Below, piece by piece: positions 60,749 through 64,000 of a DNA stretch of 64,000 nt. The DNA is taken from contig NC_135212.1 of the NCBI RefSeq assembly GCF_052324685.1, positions 17,290,689 to 17,354,688 on the forward strand. The letters run 5' to 3'. Each line of letters opens with the position of its first letter. Position 1 is the first letter of the stretch. This stretch comes from Brachyhypopomus gauderio. Its lineage: Eukaryota; Chordata; Actinopteri; Gymnotiformes; Hypopomidae. Under the pieces are notes generated by a model. That model worked only from the letters and a program-made list of their open reading frames with translations. It was not told the DNA's origin and searched no databases. A program made the translations under genes and the position numbers.

Positions 60749-61667
60749 TAGGGCTGCTACAAACGATAATTTTTATAGTCGACTAATCGGATCATATGTT
60801 AATTGGATATAAAACATACAGCTTATCGCACTAGAATGCAGCTGCTATTATATAACCATCATTAGATTTAATCTATATTCTAACTAAAAATAAAAACTAT
60901 TCATATCATAATTCATTAAACCTTTAATGAATTATGCAGCTTGTTGCAACAAACAATTATTAGGATTAGGCACTGGCTTAAACAACACAAAAATAAATAC
61001 ATTAAAGAAGTAAATTATTATTTTTTTATGTTTTTCTTTCTTTCATATGTCTCTGGCATCAAACTTAGCTACATTTAAATCAAATTAGGTAGGTACCTGA
61101 AACTAAGGAATTATTCACAAAAATAAAGTTTTGGTCTCACTGATGTTACAGAAAACACATGAATGCGTGCTAAGGCTAATGAAACAAATCGCCATCGCTA
61201 ATGTTAAGTTTTACAGCTATCAAGATGAATAAGTACTAACTTAATGCTCTGTTTATGCTAATTTTAGCAGCTAACTAGTAATTTAGATTACAGAGATGAT
61301 GGTCCCTCTTCATCAGTGACGCAATCAGCCACAACATGCTTCAGGAGCTCGTACATTGCGGTTGTGCTGCTGTGAAAGGAAAGGTCTGCCTTACAGATAT
61401 TGCATTGCATGCATTTCTCTTTCATTTTCTTAAAGTGTTCCCACACTTTTGAGATCCGTACCTGGGTGGCCACGATACCAGAGCCTGTCTGTATAACGTC
61501 CTGGGATGTTGTCCACTGCCTATCCCAGTTTCCACTACTGCGCATGTGCGTCAGTGGAAACTGCAGCAACAGTTTGGAGAGAGTAAAAAAATTTACTATT
61601 AAATTAGTCGTCGACTATTTTAATAGTTGACATAATTGTGACTAGTCAACTAAACATGACAGCCCTA
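60749..61667 (-). mobile_element. hAT-type element with BED finger, copy B (919 bp)
   Basis: Same family as 42452-43367 but inverted. Ends TAGGGCTGCTACAAACGAT and ATGACAGCCCTA, flanks GTCCTGAG and GTTCTGAG (8-bp duplication, one mismatch). The - strand frame at 61288-61569 encodes a BED finger (VRISKVWEHFKKMK, CMQCNICKADLSF, then EEGPSSL and stop) in one open frame. It lies in PDCD10 intron 1. Confidence 0.92.
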
Positions 61668-63040
61668 GTTCTGAGCAGCCCAAATTGATCATAGAATTAG
61701 ACTGAATAGATCTGTTTTTATGGCTCGGTCACATTGTCACCGATACCCGATCTAGAATTTTTTCCATTATCTGAGCCGATACAGATATTAATATCGTAAT
61801 CTGTGCATCCCTAATGCGAATGCAGGTACTTTTGCATGAATAACTAAGGGATTCTGTGCGTCAGAAGACGTCTTTATAGCATTAGGGCCTCATGCCATGT
61901 CATTATAAATTAGTAATTTATAATTCATATGGGTTATGAAATGCCGAGAGGATGTAAAATGATATTTAATGGCTTGCCATGCAAGAAACCACTTAAACAA
62001 TGTGGTCATTTTATTTTTGTTTGTTTATTCATTTTTTGATTGTATGAAATGGCCAGATGACTAATGAAATGTCTTTCATGTGATTGAAACGTCAATTTCA
62101 CAGTTTTCTCCCTAATTTTGGAACCTCGTCCTGTTGATAGCTTCTGCATGACTGCCACGAGATTAGGCTAGCCATTAAAATTTCTGATTTGCATGAGGTT
62201 TTACATTTAATTTGTGGACAGCTCAGGTTAAAGGTACCTTCCTGTCAGAAAGGTTATTGCTAACTTTAAGGTGTTCGTTCTTGATTGCTATAGGAACTCT
62301 TCAGGGAGCAGGTTTTGGCTGGCCTTTGTGAGGAAAATGAGTCATGATGGTGTGTGCACTGTAGAAGAACTGTAAACAATGTTACTTTAAAAAATCTGTC
62401 TGAAGGGATACCAAGTCCAATCTCTCAAGGTGTGTCTGAAGATGTCAGGGGAATGTCAGTGAATGTCAGCCTGATAAGACTAGATGACATTCCACTGAGT
62501 GCAAAGGCCTTCAGATTGCTCTGGATTGTTAGATTCTGCCTGTGGGTCTAAAATTGTGACTCACTGTCCAAAGTCCTGTTGAAATAGCAATGACTAATGC
62601 TAAAGAGAAGTTTTAATGGATAGTAAAATTCCTTATACTAAGTGTGTCCAATATAGGTTGACCTGTTACTAACAGTGACTCACTCAGCGTTTTGTTTGTA
62701 GCAGAAAGAAATTGTTTAGATATTCTGAGCTAGCTTTAGCATAGCATGCTAGGTCATCTGTCCTCAAGATAAATGGAAGTGTTGATGGCTTTGACTCTTG
62801 GTGCCCATGAAAAAGGCATCTTAACACAGGGAAAGATGTAGGTAGCCACTCGCACTTGAAGAACGCTAATCTTGCAGGACGCCCTTTGTTTTGGTCCACC
62901 TCCCAGAACGATGCGGCTGTGTCTGAGGAGGCTTATTTCTCGTGCTAATATACCCACTCCGAATACTGCGTGAGAACGACGGTCATCTGAGCGGTGCGCC
63001 TGCGATCTCCGCTAATCTGCCTCCACTGTTCTGCTTTGCT
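61668..63040. other. PDCD10 intron 1, remainder
   Basis: A fragment ending CTGTGCATCCCTAA near 61800-61815 looks like a transposon edge. No other exon was recognised. Confidence 0.45.
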
Positions 63041-63044
63041 GCAG

Positions 63045-63210
63045 GCTTCACCTGAGCTCCAGACTGAGTGTGCTCGGGAGTGGATGAAGCTCCGCCCACC
63101 CTCTCAGCACCACGCCAGCGATGACAATGGAAGAGATTAAGGATGACGCGGAAACGGCCTCGATGGTTTCCATGACACTCTATGCCGTAATGTACCCAGT
63201 CTTTAGCGAG
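63045..63210 (+). CDS. pdcd10: programmed cell death 10 (CCM3), first coding exon, gene continues past window
   Basis: The acceptor GCAG ends at 63044; the start codon is at 63121 and the coding part runs to 63210, where a GTGCGT donor follows. The 30 residues include [18 protein letters not shown] and [12 protein letters not shown], matching the N-terminal dimerisation region of PDCD10, an adaptor that binds GCKIII kinases and the striatin complex and is mutated in cerebral cavernous malformation. The exon ends in phase 0, as in human. No second coding exon is seen before the window end. An ATG at 63084 opens an out-of-frame upstream frame of 18 codons that overlaps the real start. Identity is secure, although only the first exon is present. 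Confidence 0.93.
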
Positions 63211-63680
63211 GTGCGTTTACTGTGACTGTGCACCCTCAGAGACGCCGTTTCACAAAGAGGTTCTGAACCAGATCTTCTCCCTCCCTCTAGTGTTCATGTG
63301 TTCATACAAGGCTGTAAGTGAGAGGCCTGCAAATTCTACTTCAGACATTTCAATTGTTTTTTGTATGCATGAACAGGTTTTTCTCTGTCAGAAAGCCACT
63401 TATGACCTGAGGTTCTTCTCCAGAGCCCTGACCTGTGGTGTGGAGGGCTGAGCTGTCAGGCCCATCCTGTCCCATGCGATCATACAAAAACACCTGAGCA
63501 TTTAAGCATAAACATGGAATATTAATGGTTAGACATAATCTTGAAATACCGAATGCCATTCTGAGTGGCTTTGAGACCGACTGTGTTTAGAAGCTTGTCA
63601 GGTTGGCGGCCCATCCCGTTGACCAGCACCTGCAGCAGTTTTTCTGGAAGGCTCAGGCAGCAAATTATTTTGAGCCGATT

Positions 63681-64000
63681 CAGTGACACGAATCTGAGAG
63701 AGCTGCAGATATAACCTCACCCAGTGACACAAGTCTGAGAGAGCTGCAGATATAACCTCACCCAGTGACACGAGTCTGAGAGAGCTGCAGATATAACCTC
63801 ACCCAGTGACACGAGTCTGAGAGAGCTGCAGATATAACCTCACCCAGTGACACGAGTCTGAGAGAGCTGCAGATATAACCTCACCCAGTGACACGAGTCT
63901 GAGAGAGCTGCAGATATAACCTCACCCAGTGACACGAGTCTGAGAGAGCTGCACATATAACCTCACCCTGTGACACGAGTCTGAGAGAGCTGCAGATATA
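63681..64000. repeat. 41-bp minisatellite, about eight copies, cut by window end
   Basis: Units of 41 bases starting CAGTGACACGAGTCTGAGAG occur at 63681, 63722, 63763 and onward with very few differences. The array lies in PDCD10 intron 2, about 470 bases after the first coding exon, and continues beyond the window. Confidence 0.95.

Noticed and set aside
63681..64000. CRISPR-like array
   Set aside because: Contiguous 41-bp tandem units without unique spacers, in vertebrate intronic DNA; it is a minisatellite.

Overview
This is a window of vertebrate nuclear DNA, almost certainly from a teleost fish. The genes have spliced exons with GT-AG (and one GC-AG) introns, the spacers carry long CA/GT microsatellites and homopolymers, and the transposons are typical teleost families (hAT, Tc1, L2-type LINE, tRNA-derived SINEs, LTR elements). 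No species call is possible from sequence alone. The gene order GOLIM4 - (LRR gene) - SERPINI1 - PDCD10 matches the conserved neighbourhood known from human 3q26.

Layout. 901-18119 (+) holds a complete 16-exon coding set for GOLIM4 (GPP130), a type II Golgi/endosome shuttling protein of about 626 residues; its exons were chained by reading phase. 21828-25074 (-) holds a seven-exon gene for a small leucine-rich-repeat protein of about 345 residues, tail-to-tail with GOLIM4, which I could not name with confidence. 28116-35805 (-) holds all eight coding exons of SERPINI1 (neuroserpin), about 416 residues, with signal peptide, conserved serpin core and a P1 arginine. About 23.8 kb of transposon-rich DNA separates it from a CpG-rich promoter at about 59430-59661. 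From there the CCM3 gene PDCD10 runs on the + strand; its first coding exon is at 63121-63210 and the rest lies beyond the window.

The 36-59 kb interval is mostly mobile DNA and several insertions are dissectible to the base: a complete non-autonomous LTR retrotransposon (47488-49669, target duplication AAATG), a 1.9 kb hAT element (49812-51686, target duplication GAACAAGC), a decayed Tc1 copy (52284-53388), and a three-layer nest in which a solo LTR (54557-55199) sits in a hAT element (54239-55488) that sits in an L2-type LINE (about 53615-56430). Two 0.92 kb hAT copies in opposite orientation (42452-43367 and 60749-61667) and a third, related one inside a SERPINI1 intron (33537-35295) each keep a BED zinc-finger exon but no catalytic domain. 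Minisatellites occur inside introns of all three named genes.

Functionally, GOLIM4 and SERPINI1 both act in the secretory pathway and PDCD10 is a vascular signalling adaptor. Their linkage is an old syntenic arrangement rather than a pathway. In mammals PDCD10 and SERPINI1 are known to share a compact bidirectional promoter; here the promoter sequence near PDCD10 still looks bidirectional, while the SERPINI1 coding exons have been pushed far away.
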